Below are positions 42,096-51,251 of a stretch of DNA of 64,000 nucleotides, one piece after another. This stretch comes from Vulcanimicrobiota bacterium (lineage in GTDB: Bacteria > Vulcanimicrobiota > Vulcanimicrobiia > Vulcanimicrobiales > Vulcanimicrobiaceae): assembly GCA_027306785.1 (NCBI GenBank), contig DAHUZB010000033.1:39101-103100 (forward strand), in the 5' to 3' direction. The notes below the pieces were generated by a model, which did no database searches, was not told where the DNA came from, and saw only the letters and a list, made by a program, of their open reading frames with translations. Each line of letters begins with the position of its first letter. The first letter of the stretch is position 1. Both the position numbers and the translations under genes were made by a program.

Positions 42096-43192
42096 ACCGG
42101 TTCGAGTCGTGGATTGGGGCGCTCGGTGCGGCCCACCTTATGGCATTCGTGCCACCCACCGTCGCGATCGAGCGCAACGATGTCGGCCGTGAAATCGAAG
42201 CGTCCGGACCCTTCGAAGAACGCGCTGCCGACCGCATAGGCGTCGACCGGAACTCCCGCCGCCTCGAACTGGGCGATGCGCGCCGGGGTGAAGCCGCCGC
42301 TTGCGACGATGCGCACGTGCGCGAAGCCTTCGCCATCGAGTGCATCGCGAACGTTGCGCACGAGTTGCGGATTCACGCCGGTCGGCGTAAAGGTGCCGAA
42401 GCTCTCCCAGAGCGAGCGATCGACGAGCGTGCCCGAGGTGTCCAGGCGCACGCCCCAGAGACGATTGCCGAGCGCGCGCGCGCACGCGAGCGACGTGCCC
42501 ACGCAATCGTTTTCGAAATCGACGAGCGCGATCACGTTGATGCCGGGATCGATGTGCTCGGCGAACTTCCGGGTGGCGAGTACGGTGTCGCCGCCGTACG
42601 CCGCGATCAGCGCGTGCGGCACGGTGCCCATGCCCTTCGCGCCCCACCACTCGGCGTTGGCGTCGGTGGAGACGCCGAGCGCGCCCGCGACGTAGGCGGC
42701 GTAGCCGTCGCCCGTCTGCACCAGATGGTGATCGAAACGGGCGGGAAAGAAGAGCACGGTCTTGCCGTTTGCCGCCGCCACGATATCGCGCGCGTTGGTC
42801 GCAATCCGCGTGCGTCGCGAAAGCACGCCGAGATAGGGCGTTTCGAGGTGCGCGAAGAGCGCGTAGTCGCCCTCGATCGTCATCACAGTTTCGTACGGGT
42901 CGACGCGATCGCCATCGTGGAGCGCGCGCACGCGCAGGCGGCTCCAGCCCGCCTCCCACGTGCCGTCCGAGGCGTGCCGCCCGCTGCAGAGTTTGAGGAT
43001 CGCGAGCGCTTCGTCGACGCCGCCGAGCACCGCGTCGCTGCGCGTGAAGACCTGCATGCGCACGATCGGCCGATGCCCGTCGCGTTCGAGAATCTCGCGC
43101 GCGCGGTTGAAATAGGCGTCCGAGTAGTAGCCCGCGCGCATCTTCTCGACCGGCAGGTTGAAGATCGCGGGATCGAGCCGTGGCCTTGCCAT
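42092..43192 (-). CDS. Nicotinate phosphoribosyltransferase
   Basis: A 366-aa protein started at ATG 43192. KMRAGYYSDAYFNRAREIL, RMQVFTRSDAVLGGVDEAL, GVLSRRTRIATNARDIVAAA, MGTVPHALIAAYGGDTVLA, GVRLDTSGTLVD and VRIVASGGFTPARIAQFEAAGVPVDAYAVGS match the NAPRTase/quinolinate-PRTase fold of the short archaeal-type group. It converts nicotinate and PRPP to nicotinate mononucleotide in NAD salvage. Its start is divergent from polX with about 40 bp between the chosen starts. It overlaps the ATPase-like gene by 4 nt, so those genes form one transcript. Confidence 0.88.
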   Translation of the reverse strand: MARPRLDPAIFNLPVEKMRAGYYSDAYFNRAREILERDGHRPIVRMQVFTRSDAVLGGVDEALAILKLCSGRHASDGTWEAGWSRLRVRALHDGDRVDPYETVMTIEGDYALFAHLETPYLGVLSRRTRIATNARDIVAAANGKTVLFFPARFDHHLVQTGDGYAAYVAGALGVSTDANAEWWGAKGMGTVPHALIAAYGGDTVLATRKFAEHIDPGINVIALVDFENDCVGTSLACARALGNRLWGVRLDTSGTLVDRSLWESFGTFTPTGVNPQLVRNVRDALDGEGFAHVRIVASGGFTPARIAQFEAAGVPVDAYAVGSAFFEGSGRFDFTADIVALDRDGGWHECHKVGRTERPNPRLEPV

Positions 43193-43233
43193 CGCGGGCG
43201 ATGTTCCCACCCCCGGCGAAGAATTCCCGGGCG

Positions 43234-44961
43234 ATGCTCTCCAACGCCGAAATCGCCGAAAAACTGCTCGAGATCCGCACCCTGATGGAGATGGCGGGCG
43301 AGACGTTCTACAAATACTCGGCGTTCGAAAAGGCCGCCGCGAGCGTGCAGAATGCCGCACCGCTGGCCGACCTGCGTGCCGCGGGCGAGTTGCGCGCGCT
43401 GCCGGGCATCGGCAAGTCGATCGCCGCGGTCGTGGAGCAGTTGCTCGATACGGGCCGCGCCGATGCGCTCGACGAGCTCTATACGATCTTTCCGCCCACG
43501 ATCGTCGAAGTGCTCGGCGTCAACGGCATCGGCGCGAAGACGGCGGCGATGTTGTGGAAAGAGCACGGCGTCGGATCGCTCGCGGATCTCGAAGCCGCGG
43601 TCGCGAGCGGCGCACTCGCCGGCATTCCGCGTCTGGGCCCGAAGACGATCGAGAACTGGAAGCGCGGGATCCTCGCGTACAAGGGCCGTCGGCGCCGCAC
43701 TCCGATCGCGACGGCGCTGCGGATCGCACGCGAGGCGATGACCTACCTGCGTGCCGGTCCGCCGCACGATCGTCTCGTCTATGCGGGCAGCCTGCGGCGC
43801 CGCGAGGTGACCGTGGGCGATCTCGATCTCGTCTGCACCTCGTCGGATGCGGCGGCGGTGACGGGCTATTTCGCGCGCTGGGAACGCGCGAGCGCGGTGC
43901 TCGCGGAAGGGCCGACCAAGACGAGCATCTGGCTCGAGAACGGCTTTCAGATCGATCTGCGCGTGCTGCCCGATCATCTGTACGGCAATCTGCTGCAGCA
44001 TTTCACCGGCTCGCGCGAGCACAACATCAAACTGCGCGAGCATGCCGTGCGCAAGGGGCTGCGCGTGAGCGAGAACGGGATTTTGAATCTCGAAAACGGA
44101 GACGTGATCACCTGCGCCGACGAAACCGCCGTCTATGCGGCGCTCGGCATGCAGTACGTGCCGCCGGAGCTGCGCAGCGGACTCGACGAGGTCGATCTCG
44201 CGCTGCGCGATGCGCTGCCGACGCTGATCGAGCGCGAGGATCTGCGCGGTGATTTCCACATGCATTGCACGTGGAGCGACGGACGCGATTCGCTCGAAGG
44301 GATGATCGCCGCGTGCGCGGAGCGCGGCTACGCGTATCACGCGATCAGCGATCACTCGTGGGGCAGAGGCAAGCGATACGGACTCGATCCGCAGGAACTG
44401 CGCGAGCAACGCGGGCGCATCGAGGCACTCTGCGCAGCGTACGGCATCCGCACGCTCTGCGCGAGCGAGGTGGATATTCGGCCCGACGGAACGCTCGATT
44501 ACGACGACGCGGTGCTCGCCGCGCTCGATATCGTGATCGCGAGCGTCCATTCCGGATTCGACATCGGCCGCGAGGCGATGACGGCGCGCTTGATTCGCGC
44601 CTGCGAGAATCCGTACGTCGCGATCGTCGGACATCCGACCGGACGCATGATCGACGGCTTTCCCGGCTACGAGTTCGATTACGACGCGGTCTTCGCGGCG
44701 GCGGCGCGCACGGGCACCGCGCTCGAGATCGACGGACAGGCGATGCGGCTCGACCTCCCCGCTCCCTTGATTCGCCGGGCGAAGGGATTCGGCGTGCGCT
44801 TCAGCATCGATTCCGATGCGCACGACGCGGCCGACCTGGCGAACATCGAGCTCGCGCTCGGACAGGCGCGACGGGGCGGTCTCACCAAAGAAGAGGTACT
44901 CAACGCCTGGCCGCTCGACGACGTCCTGGCGTTCGTCGCCCGCAAGAGGAGTCGCGCGTGA
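43234..44961 (+). CDS. polX: DNA polymerase/3'-5' exonuclease PolX
   Basis: A 575-aa protein started at MLSNAEIAEKLLEI; the in-frame extension to 43180 lacks conservation. The N-terminal 8-kDa domain has ALPGIGKSIAAVVEQLL, then a thumb/palm with GPKTIENWKRGIL, VYAGSLRRREVTVGDLDLVCTS (metal-binding D-x-D), SREHNIKLREHAVRKGL. The C-terminal PHP domain (about 345-570) has GDFHMHCTWSDGRD, AISDHSWGRG, SEVDIRPDGTLDY, VASVHSG-type ASVHSGF and DSDAHD, the metal-binding histidines and aspartates. It is a gap-filling repair polymerase with a PHP exonuclease. Confidence 0.96.
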   Translation: MLSNAEIAEKLLEIRTLMEMAGETFYKYSAFEKAAASVQNAAPLADLRAAGELRALPGIGKSIAAVVEQLLDTGRADALDELYTIFPPTIVEVLGVNGIGAKTAAMLWKEHGVGSLADLEAAVASGALAGIPRLGPKTIENWKRGILAYKGRRRRTPIATALRIAREAMTYLRAGPPHDRLVYAGSLRRREVTVGDLDLVCTSSDAAAVTGYFARWERASAVLAEGPTKTSIWLENGFQIDLRVLPDHLYGNLLQHFTGSREHNIKLREHAVRKGLRVSENGILNLENGDVITCADETAVYAALGMQYVPPELRSGLDEVDLALRDALPTLIEREDLRGDFHMHCTWSDGRDSLEGMIAACAERGYAYHAISDHSWGRGKRYGLDPQELREQRGRIEALCAAYGIRTLCASEVDIRPDGTLDYDDAVLAALDIVIASVHSGFDIGREAMTARLIRACENPYVAIVGHPTGRMIDGFPGYEFDYDAVFAAAARTGTALEIDGQAMRLDLPAPLIRRAKGFGVRFSIDSDAHDAADLANIELALGQARRGGLTKEEVLNAWPLDDVLAFVARKRSRA

Positions 44962-45740
44962 TCGAAACCCTGTCGCTGCAGACATCCGACGGTGCGTCCG
45001 CCGGAGCGCGCCACGACGGCGCGAACGGCTCGGCGCTGCTCTTCGTGCACGGGGTGGGATCGACCGCCGCGATCTGGGATCGCCAACTCGCGGCCTTCGC
45101 CGCGACGCATCGCTGCTACGCGATCGAACTGCGCGGCAACGGTGTGCCGAAACCCGAACCCGATCCCGCGCTCATCACGCGCCGCGGATACGCGCGCGAC
45201 GTGCTCGCCGTCGCCGATGCCGCGGGCATCGATCGCTTTACCATCGTCGGGTGCAGCCTGGGCGGCGTGGTCGCGTTCGAGTTGTGGTCGTATGCGCCCG
45301 AGCGCATCGAGTCGATGGCGATCGTCGGCAGTTTCGCCGCCTACCCGAACGCGCAGGCCTACGCCGACGCAATCGCGGCCGCCGTGCGCGCGGCCGGCAC
45401 GATGGCGACGTTCGCGAACGAGCGCGCGGCGCGTTTGGGGCTGCCGCCCGAGCGGCTGCGCGAGACGCTCGATCAGATGGCGTGCAAAGACGTACATTCC
45501 TATCTCGCCGCAACGCAGGCGACGTGGACCGGCGACTATCGCGCGCTGCTGCCGACGATCGACGTGCCGGTGCTGGTCGCGTGCGGCGAACACGATGCGA
45601 TCGCTCCGCTCGCACTCTCGGAAGAGATCGCGCGCGGCATTCCGAGCGCGCGGCTGCAAGTGATTCCCGGCGCCGGGCACGTGGCGAATGCCGACGCGCC
45701 CGCGGCGTTCAACGCGCTGCTCGCGGAGCATCTCGCATGA
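44958..45740 (+). CDS. Alpha/beta hydrolase
   Basis: A 260-aa protein started at GTG overlapping the polX stop. LLFVHGVGSTAAIWDRQL (oxyanion H-G) and VGCSLGGVVAFELW hold the nucleophile Ser in G-C-S-L-G. VPVLVACGEHDAIAP holds the acid and GAGHVANADAPAAFN the catalytic His. The similarity to 3-oxoadipate enol-lactonase is only general; the substrate is unknown. It overlaps the kinase gene by 4 nt. Confidence 0.9.
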   Translation: MIETLSLQTSDGASAGARHDGANGSALLFVHGVGSTAAIWDRQLAAFAATHRCYAIELRGNGVPKPEPDPALITRRGYARDVLAVADAAGIDRFTIVGCSLGGVVAFELWSYAPERIESMAIVGSFAAYPNAQAYADAIAAAVRAAGTMATFANERAARLGLPPERLRETLDQMACKDVHSYLAATQATWTGDYRALLPTIDVPVLVACGEHDAIAPLALSEEIARGIPSARLQVIPGAGHVANADAPAAFNALLAEHLA

Positions 45741-48433
45741 TCCCCGCGCAGCGCCCCCCGAACGAAGCCGAACGCCTCGCCGAACTCGAGGCCTACCAAA
45801 TCCTCGATACGCCGGTCGAATCCACATACGACGCCTTCACGCGCCTGGCGCGGGCGATCGCGGGCACGAGCGGCTCGATGATCAGCCTCGTCGACGGCGA
45901 GCGCCAGTGGTTCAAGTCGTACCTCGGTGTGCCGGAGCGCGAGACACCGCGCGATCAGGCGTTCTGCGATCACGTCGTCGCCTCGGGCGAAAAGCTGGTC
46001 GTCGAAGACGCCGTCGCCGATCGGCGCTTTTCGGATAATCCGCTCGTGCTCGGCGACCCGCACATCCGCTTTTATGCGGGGATTCCGCTGCGAACGCCGG
46101 TCGGCAACACGATCGGCACGTTGTGCGTGATCGACGAGCATCCCAAGCACATCTCGGCCGAGCAGATCAACGCACTCGAATCGCTCGCGGGCACGCTCAT
46201 GAGCGTACTCGAAGGCCGTCGCCGCATGCTCTCGGTCTTCGATGCGGCGCATATCGATCTGTTCATGGTCGATCCGCAGGATCGCACGATCACCTTCGCG
46301 TCGCGCGGAGCCTGCCTGCGGCTCGGCTATTCGCTCCGCGAACTCTCGGGCATGCCGCTCTTCGACGTGGTGCCGAACTTGAGCGATGCGTTCTTCGCGG
46401 GATTGGTGAAGCGGGCGCGCGAGGGCGCCGAGGTGGTGCGCGAGGCCGATCTGGTGCGGCGCGACGGATCGAGCTATCCGGTCGAAGTGCGCGTCGACGT
46501 GACGATGAGCGGTGACGAAGAGCGGCTGCTCGTGGTCGCGATGGATCTCACCCAGCGGCGTCTCGCGCAGCGCGAGATCGATCTGCTGCTCGGTGCGATC
46601 AACGTGGCGGGCGACGTGATCATCGTGTACGAAGTCGCGCCCGACGGCGATCTGCGCGTCGCCTACGTGAACGATGCGTTCACGCGGCAGACCGGCTTCA
46701 CGCGCGACGAGGCGCAGGGGCGTTCGCTCGACTCGTTCCGCCATGCGATGCCCGACGACGACGGCATGCGCCGCGTTCGCGCCGCGTTCGCGAGCGGAGA
46801 ACCGACCTCGGCCGAGGTGGTGAGCTATCGCAAAGACGGCTCCACCTTCTGGAATCAAGTGACGCTGCATCCGATCCGTCGCCGCGACGGCGCCGTCACG
46901 CACTGGATCTCGATCGAGCGCGACATCACGCAGGAGGTCGCGCGCACCTCGGCGCTCGCCGAAGAGCACGACCGGCTCCTCGCCCTCACGCGCGCCGCGC
47001 GTCGTCTCTTCACCGCGCTTACCGGGCGCGCGCTGATCGCCGCGTTCGCGGACGTGATCGCGCAATTGCTCGGCGCCGACGCGCGCGTGCTCGCGGTTCG
47101 CGAGGACGGGATCGTGGTGACGCTCGAGGATCTCGCCGCGATACGTTGGGAAGAGGGCGCGCGCGACGAGATCGTGGATCGGGCCGTGCGTCAGGAGACG
47201 CGCGTGGTGGATGAGGCCAACGCGCGTATTCTCGCGTACGCGGGTCGCTTCGGCGAGGCGCGCTTCGTGCTCGATGTGCGCATGCGCGCCGGGGTGGTTC
47301 CGCGCAAGACCGATCTCTTCGTCTTCGATCTCATCGCCGAATACTTCACGGTGGCCGCGCGCAACGTGACGCTCTACCTCGAACTCGACGAGCGGCGGCT
47401 CGCGGTGCTCGAACTCAGCCAGACCAAGAGCGATCTGATCGCGATGCTTGCGCACGACTTCCGCGGACCGCTCACCTCGATCGTCGGCTTCGCCGATCTC
47501 ACCGGCGAAGTGGGCGATGTCAATGAGGAGCAGCGCGAGTTTCTCGACACGATCAAACGCTCGGCGCTGCAACTGAGCGAGCTTGCGACCGACACGCTCA
47601 CGCTTTCGCGCCTCGAGCGCAACGAGGTCGCGCTGCAAGTCAGCGATGTCGATCTCGAAGGGCTGCTGCAGTCGGTGACGGCGCAATACGCGGATCGACG
47701 CAAAGTGGTGATTCGCAGCGAGGGCGATACCCGCGTGAACGGCGACGACGATCGCCTCCGGCAAGTCTTCTCGAATCTGGTCGATAACGCGATCAAGTAT
47801 TCGCCGAACGGACGCGAACCGGAGGTCACGATCGAAGGCCGCGCCGACGACGTCGTGGTGCGCGTGCGCGACTTCGGCATCGGCATTCCCACGGGCGAAC
47901 TCTCGCGCGTGTTCGATCGCTTCTCGCGCGCTTCGAACGCCAAGAAGATGCGCATCTCGGGTACCGGCTTCGGTCTCTTCCTCACCAAGCAGCTGGTGGG
48001 CTTGCACGGCGGCACGATCGCGGTCGAGAGCGCGGAGGGCGAGGGCAGCACCTTCGTCGTGACGCTGCCGCGACGGGTCGACCGCCGCGCCGCGCCGCGC
48101 ACGCTCGCCGTGCTCGACCCCGATCGCGATCGTTCGGTCATCGCCTACGGTTTGCAGGAGGCGGGGTATCGCGCGATCGCGATCGGTTCGCCCGACGACA
48201 TCCCCGCCTATGCCGACGCGCAGAGCTTCGATGCGCTCGTGCTCATCGCGCCCGAAACGCTCTCGAGCGCACAGGTGGCGCAATTGCGTACCTTCGCGCG
48301 CGAACGTGGTTTGCCGATCGTCGCGGTTGGCTCCGAACAGAACTCGGCGCGCATGGGCGCGGCGGTTACGCTGCCGCAGCCGGTGCTGATCGGCGATCTG
48401 CTGGCCGCGCTCGAACGGCTGCTCGCTACGTGA
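45737..48433 (+). CDS. Hybrid sensor histidine kinase (GAF-PAS-PAS-GAF-HisKA-HATPase-REC-like)
   Basis: An 898-aa cytosolic kinase. GAF domain (about 10-165, MISLVDGERQWFKSYLG, FYAGIPLRTPVGNTIGTLCVID), PAS (about 175-290), PAS (about 295-430, FTRQTGFTRDEAQGRSL), an atypical GAF-like region (about 440-570), HisKA with LIAMLAHDFRGPLTS (His573), and HATPase with VDNAIKYSPNG (N box), FGIGIP and GTGFGLFL (G boxes). The final 80 residues resemble a receiver domain, but the phosphorylatable Asp is replaced (SFDALVLIAPETL), so phosphorelay through it is unlikely. The signal is unknown. Its 3' end overlaps fdhD by 8 bp. Confidence 0.92.
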   Translation: MIPAQRPPNEAERLAELEAYQILDTPVESTYDAFTRLARAIAGTSGSMISLVDGERQWFKSYLGVPERETPRDQAFCDHVVASGEKLVVEDAVADRRFSDNPLVLGDPHIRFYAGIPLRTPVGNTIGTLCVIDEHPKHISAEQINALESLAGTLMSVLEGRRRMLSVFDAAHIDLFMVDPQDRTITFASRGACLRLGYSLRELSGMPLFDVVPNLSDAFFAGLVKRAREGAEVVREADLVRRDGSSYPVEVRVDVTMSGDEERLLVVAMDLTQRRLAQREIDLLLGAINVAGDVIIVYEVAPDGDLRVAYVNDAFTRQTGFTRDEAQGRSLDSFRHAMPDDDGMRRVRAAFASGEPTSAEVVSYRKDGSTFWNQVTLHPIRRRDGAVTHWISIERDITQEVARTSALAEEHDRLLALTRAARRLFTALTGRALIAAFADVIAQLLGADARVLAVREDGIVVTLEDLAAIRWEEGARDEIVDRAVRQETRVVDEANARILAYAGRFGEARFVLDVRMRAGVVPRKTDLFVFDLIAEYFTVAARNVTLYLELDERRLAVLELSQTKSDLIAMLAHDFRGPLTSIVGFADLTGEVGDVNEEQREFLDTIKRSALQLSELATDTLTLSRLERNEVALQVSDVDLEGLLQSVTAQYADRRKVVIRSEGDTRVNGDDDRLRQVFSNLVDNAIKYSPNGREPEVTIEGRADDVVVRVRDFGIGIPTGELSRVFDRFSRASNAKKMRISGTGFGLFLTKQLVGLHGGTIAVESAEGEGSTFVVTLPRRVDRRAAPRTLAVLDPDRDRSVIAYGLQEAGYRAIAIGSPDDIPAYADAQSFDALVLIAPETLSSAQVAQLRTFARERGLPIVAVGSEQNSARMGAAVTLPQPVLIGDLLAALERLLAT

Positions 48434-49271
48434 TGATGCGCTCGGCCGCGCTGTAGACGTTGGCGCGGCCGTCGCGCACGAAACCGAGCAACGTGATGTT
48501 GAACTCGCGCGCGAGATCGACCGCGAGGCTGCTGGGCGCCGAGACCGAGCATACGATCGGAATGCGTGCCACCGCGGCCTTCTGCAGAATCTCGTAGCTC
48601 GCGCGCCCGCTCACGAAGAGTAGCGTGCCGGAGAGCGGCAAACGGGCGTTCATCTGCGCCCAGCCGATCAGCTTATCGAGCGCGTTGTGCCGTCCCACGT
48701 CTTCGCGTACCGCGAGTGCGTCACCGTCACGCGTAAAGAGCGCCGCGGCGTGCAGGCCGCCCGTCGCGGCGAAGACGCGCTGCGCCTCGCGCATGCGATC
48801 GGGCAGTTCGTAGATCGTCGCGATCGCCGCGCGCGTGTCGTCGACCAGCGGGGCGACGCCGAGATCGCGCAGCGCCTCGAGGTTGGCACGACCGCAGACG
48901 CCGCACGAGCTGTTCATCGTAAAATGCCGTTCGAAACGCGAGACGTCGGTTATCCTCGCGGCACGCAGTTCCACGTTGACGATATTGTAGCGCTGTGCGG
49001 CGTCGACGGCGGGATCGATGCAGTAGCCGATCTGCGCGATCTCGTCGCGTCCGCGCACGATCGATTCGCTCGTCACGAAGCCGGCCGCGAGTTCGAAGTC
49101 GTTGCCGGGCGTGCGCATGGTGACCGCGAGCGTGCGCATCTCGCCGTGTGCAACGAGACGCAACTCGAGGGGTTCCTCGGTGACGATCTCGTCGAACGTG
49201 TCGTGCGGTGCGCCGCCGACGTAGCGAACGACGCGCGTCTCGGTGGTGCGGCCCGGGCGCTCCTCGATCAC
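48426..49271 (-). CDS. fdhD: Formate dehydrogenase accessory sulfurtransferase FdhD
   Basis: A 281-aa protein. EPLELRLVAHG, MRTPGNDFELAAGFVTSES, the swivelling-cysteine motif SSCGVCG (C123, C126), FAATGGLHAAALF, VREDVGRHNALDKLIGWA and SGRASYEILQKAAVARIPIVCSVSAPSSLAV are all diagnostic. FdhD transfers sulphur from IscS to the molybdopterin cofactor of formate dehydrogenase. It overlaps the NrfD gene by ATGA, as expected for a single formate operon. Confidence 0.97.
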   Translation of the reverse strand: MIEERPGRTTETRVVRYVGGAPHDTFDEIVTEEPLELRLVAHGEMRTLAVTMRTPGNDFELAAGFVTSESIVRGRDEIAQIGYCIDPAVDAAQRYNIVNVELRAARITDVSRFERHFTMNSSCGVCGRANLEALRDLGVAPLVDDTRAAIATIYELPDRMREAQRVFAATGGLHAAALFTRDGDALAVREDVGRHNALDKLIGWAQMNARLPLSGTLLFVSGRASYEILQKAAVARIPIVCSVSAPSSLAVDLAREFNITLLGFVRDGRANVYSAAERIIT

Positions 49272-50260
49272 CGCGGCTGGCGGAACGCCGCCTTGGGATC
49301 GCGTGCCGATGCTTTACCCGCCTCGATCAGCGAATCGCGCAGAATGTAGCCGCCGACCAGCGTCAACACCGAGGCGACCGTGGTGCGCACCGCATCGATC
49401 GGCTTGGGCAACTTCACCATCTGGCCGAGTGCGTTCAACGCCATCGGCGCGAGCGTTCCGGCGAGCACCGTGTACGTGCGCAGCCGTTCGCCGCGTTTGC
49501 CTTCGAAGAACGGCTTGCCGTACTCGCCGGAGGCGCGCTTGAAATCGTTCAGCACGAGCAGTTCGGCCGCGCCCGCGACCATTTCGAGGCGCTCGAGCTT
49601 ATGCACGGCCGCGTGATTGCCCTCGAGTGTGGAGAGCAGACTCGCGAGCGCCGAGGCGGATGCGAGTCCCGAGCAGACGCTCGCCGCGGGAATGTGCCGC
49701 TTGCCCGATCCCCAGAACGGATTCGCGGTCGCCGAGAGCAGCACGCCCGTGTAACCGGCGGTGAAAGCGCCGAGCAACGCCTGGGCGGGCGCCATGAATC
49801 CCGGCGCGACAAAACGCATCCAGCGCGGCAGCACGCCGTCCACGGCGAGTTCGCGCACCACGTTTGCGCCCGCGGCGCCCGAGTAGAAGACGAGTCCCCA
49901 CACGCCGAGCGACATCGGCGACTTGATCTTGACGATGCGCATCATGTTGAGAAAACGTTCGGGCTTGCCGAGATGCGTGATCAGAATCGCCGGATTCGCC
50001 GCCGCGAGAATAAAGGCGGTGTAGCGCGCGGTGCGCTTGAGACGACGCTCGTCGTCGCGTTCGGGATGCGCGAGCAGTTGGATGAGGCCGAGGCCGCCCA
50101 TAACACCGCCGAGGAAGAGATACGTGACGACGTTCCACTCCCAATGCGGTGCCTTGAGCATCGGACGCTCGTAGTAGGTGGGCACCACGGCCTCCGTGCG
50201 GCCGTTGCGCGAGGCCGCGCCCATTAGCGCATCGTCGGGATTCGGCGGCAGGTTAGGCAT
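49268..50260 (-). CDS. NrfD/PsrC-type membrane subunit of formate dehydrogenase
   Basis: A 330-aa polytopic protein with about eight helices. HWEWNVVTYLFLGGVMGGLGLIQLLA, ITHLGKPERFLNMMRIVKIKSPMSLGVWGLVFYSG and FEGKRGERLRTYTVLAG are the NrfD-family features. It would carry electrons from the Fe-S subunit to quinone. It overlaps the Fe-S subunit gene by 8 nt and fdhD by 4 nt. Confidence 0.93.
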   Translation of the reverse strand: MPNLPPNPDDALMGAASRNGRTEAVVPTYYERPMLKAPHWEWNVVTYLFLGGVMGGLGLIQLLAHPERDDERRLKRTARYTAFILAAANPAILITHLGKPERFLNMMRIVKIKSPMSLGVWGLVFYSGAAGANVVRELAVDGVLPRWMRFVAPGFMAPAQALLGAFTAGYTGVLLSATANPFWGSGKRHIPAASVCSGLASASALASLLSTLEGNHAAVHKLERLEMVAGAAELLVLNDFKRASGEYGKPFFEGKRGERLRTYTVLAGTLAPMALNALGQMVKLPKPIDAVRTTVASVLTLVGGYILRDSLIEAGKASARDPKAAFRQPR

Positions 50261-51101
50261 TGCGGAAGATCATCCATCCGGCGAGCGCGAGTCCGACCGC
50301 GGCGACCGCGGCGGCGGTGTAGCCCGCGGGCTGTCGCGTCGAGGGTAGCACCGGCTGGGCCGGGAGATTGTAGGTCTCCGGGCGATCGGTCAATAGGAAG
50401 AACGCATTGAGCGAACCGATGCCGCCGCCAACGTCGTCGGCGCCGTAGAGCGTAGCTTCGACGCCGCGCTCGGTGAGCGTCTCCACGCGTGCTTTCGCGC
50501 GCGCGCGCAGTTCGTCGAGATCGCCGAACTGAATCGACTCGGTCGGGCACGCCTTCGCGCACGCGGGCACGAAGCCGACCTTTTGACGGTCGTAGCAGAG
50601 TGTGCACTTGCCCGCGACGCCGCCCGACTGCTGCACCGCGGTCTGCTTGCTGTCGAGGCGCGACTCGCTCAACGATGCGAGGTTGTAGTGCGTGCCTTCC
50701 GGATCGAATTTCTCGATGAGATCGACCACGCCGAACGGGCACGAGACCACGCAGTAGCCGCAGCCGTTGCAGACGTCGGGTTGGATGAATACGGCGCCGA
50801 ACTCATTGCGGATGATCGCGCCGGTCGGACACGCCTCCAGGCAGCCAGCATTGGTGCAATGCTTGCAGACGTCGCTCGACATGAGCCAGCGATCGTGCAG
50901 ACCGCCCTCCGGATCGACCGACATCTGCTCGACGAACGCTACGTGACGCCACGTCGTGCCCGAGAGCTCCGAGGTGTTGTCGTAGGAATTCCCGGTGAAT
51001 TCGAAGCCGTCCGACGGCAGCTCGTTCCACTGCTTGCACGCTACCTCGCACGCTTTACACCCGATGCAGAGCGTCGTATCCGTAAAAAAACCAGTCGCCA
51101 T
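50253..51101 (-). CDS. Formate dehydrogenase Fe-S (beta) subunit
   Basis: A 282-aa ferredoxin-like protein with four [4Fe-4S] motifs: CIGCKACEVACKQWNELP, CKHCTNAGCLEACPTGA, CNGCGYCVVSCPFGV and CTLCYDRQKVGFVPACAKACPTESI. A C-terminal membrane helix (about 256-277, YTAAAVAAVGLALAGWMIF) anchors it. It passes electrons from the catalytic subunit to NrfD. A 150-bp repeat-containing gap separates it from the catalytic-subunit gene. Confidence 0.96.
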   Translation of the reverse strand: MATGFFTDTTLCIGCKACEVACKQWNELPSDGFEFTGNSYDNTSELSGTTWRHVAFVEQMSVDPEGGLHDRWLMSSDVCKHCTNAGCLEACPTGAIIRNEFGAVFIQPDVCNGCGYCVVSCPFGVVDLIEKFDPEGTHYNLASLSESRLDSKQTAVQQSGGVAGKCTLCYDRQKVGFVPACAKACPTESIQFGDLDELRARAKARVETLTERGVEATLYGADDVGGGIGSLNAFFLLTDRPETYNLPAQPVLPSTRQPAGYTAAAVAAVGLALAGWMIFRNA

Positions 51102-51129
51102 CTATCCCAAACTTTCTCCCGCGTCTACC

Positions 51130-51249
51130 GTATCACCCCGAACATCTACCGTATCAGGGCATCCTGTCATCCCGAGCCTCCACCGTGTCATCCCGAGCCT
51201 CCACCGTGTCATCCTGAGCCTCCACCGTGTCATCCTGAGCCTGTCGAAG
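51130..51249. repeat. Tandem 21-bp REP-like repeat array
   Basis: Three near-identical 21-bp units (51166-51186, 51187-51207, 51208-51228; GTCATCC.GAGCCTCCACC type) are followed by a fourth at 51229-51249 that switches to the widespread CCTGAGCCTGTCGAAGG form. Two degenerate units precede them from 51130. The array lies between the fdhA stop and fdhB and may act as a processing or stabilising element. It has no CRISPR spacing. Confidence 0.75.
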
Positions 51250-51251
51250 GG

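Noticed and set aside
45536..48283. A 915-aa open frame antisense to the histidine kinase
   Set aside because: GC-rich codon usage makes long antisense frames common here; the sense strand has all kinase motifs.
51130..51249. CRISPR array
   Set aside because: The 21-bp units are contiguous with no unique spacers, and no cas genes are near.
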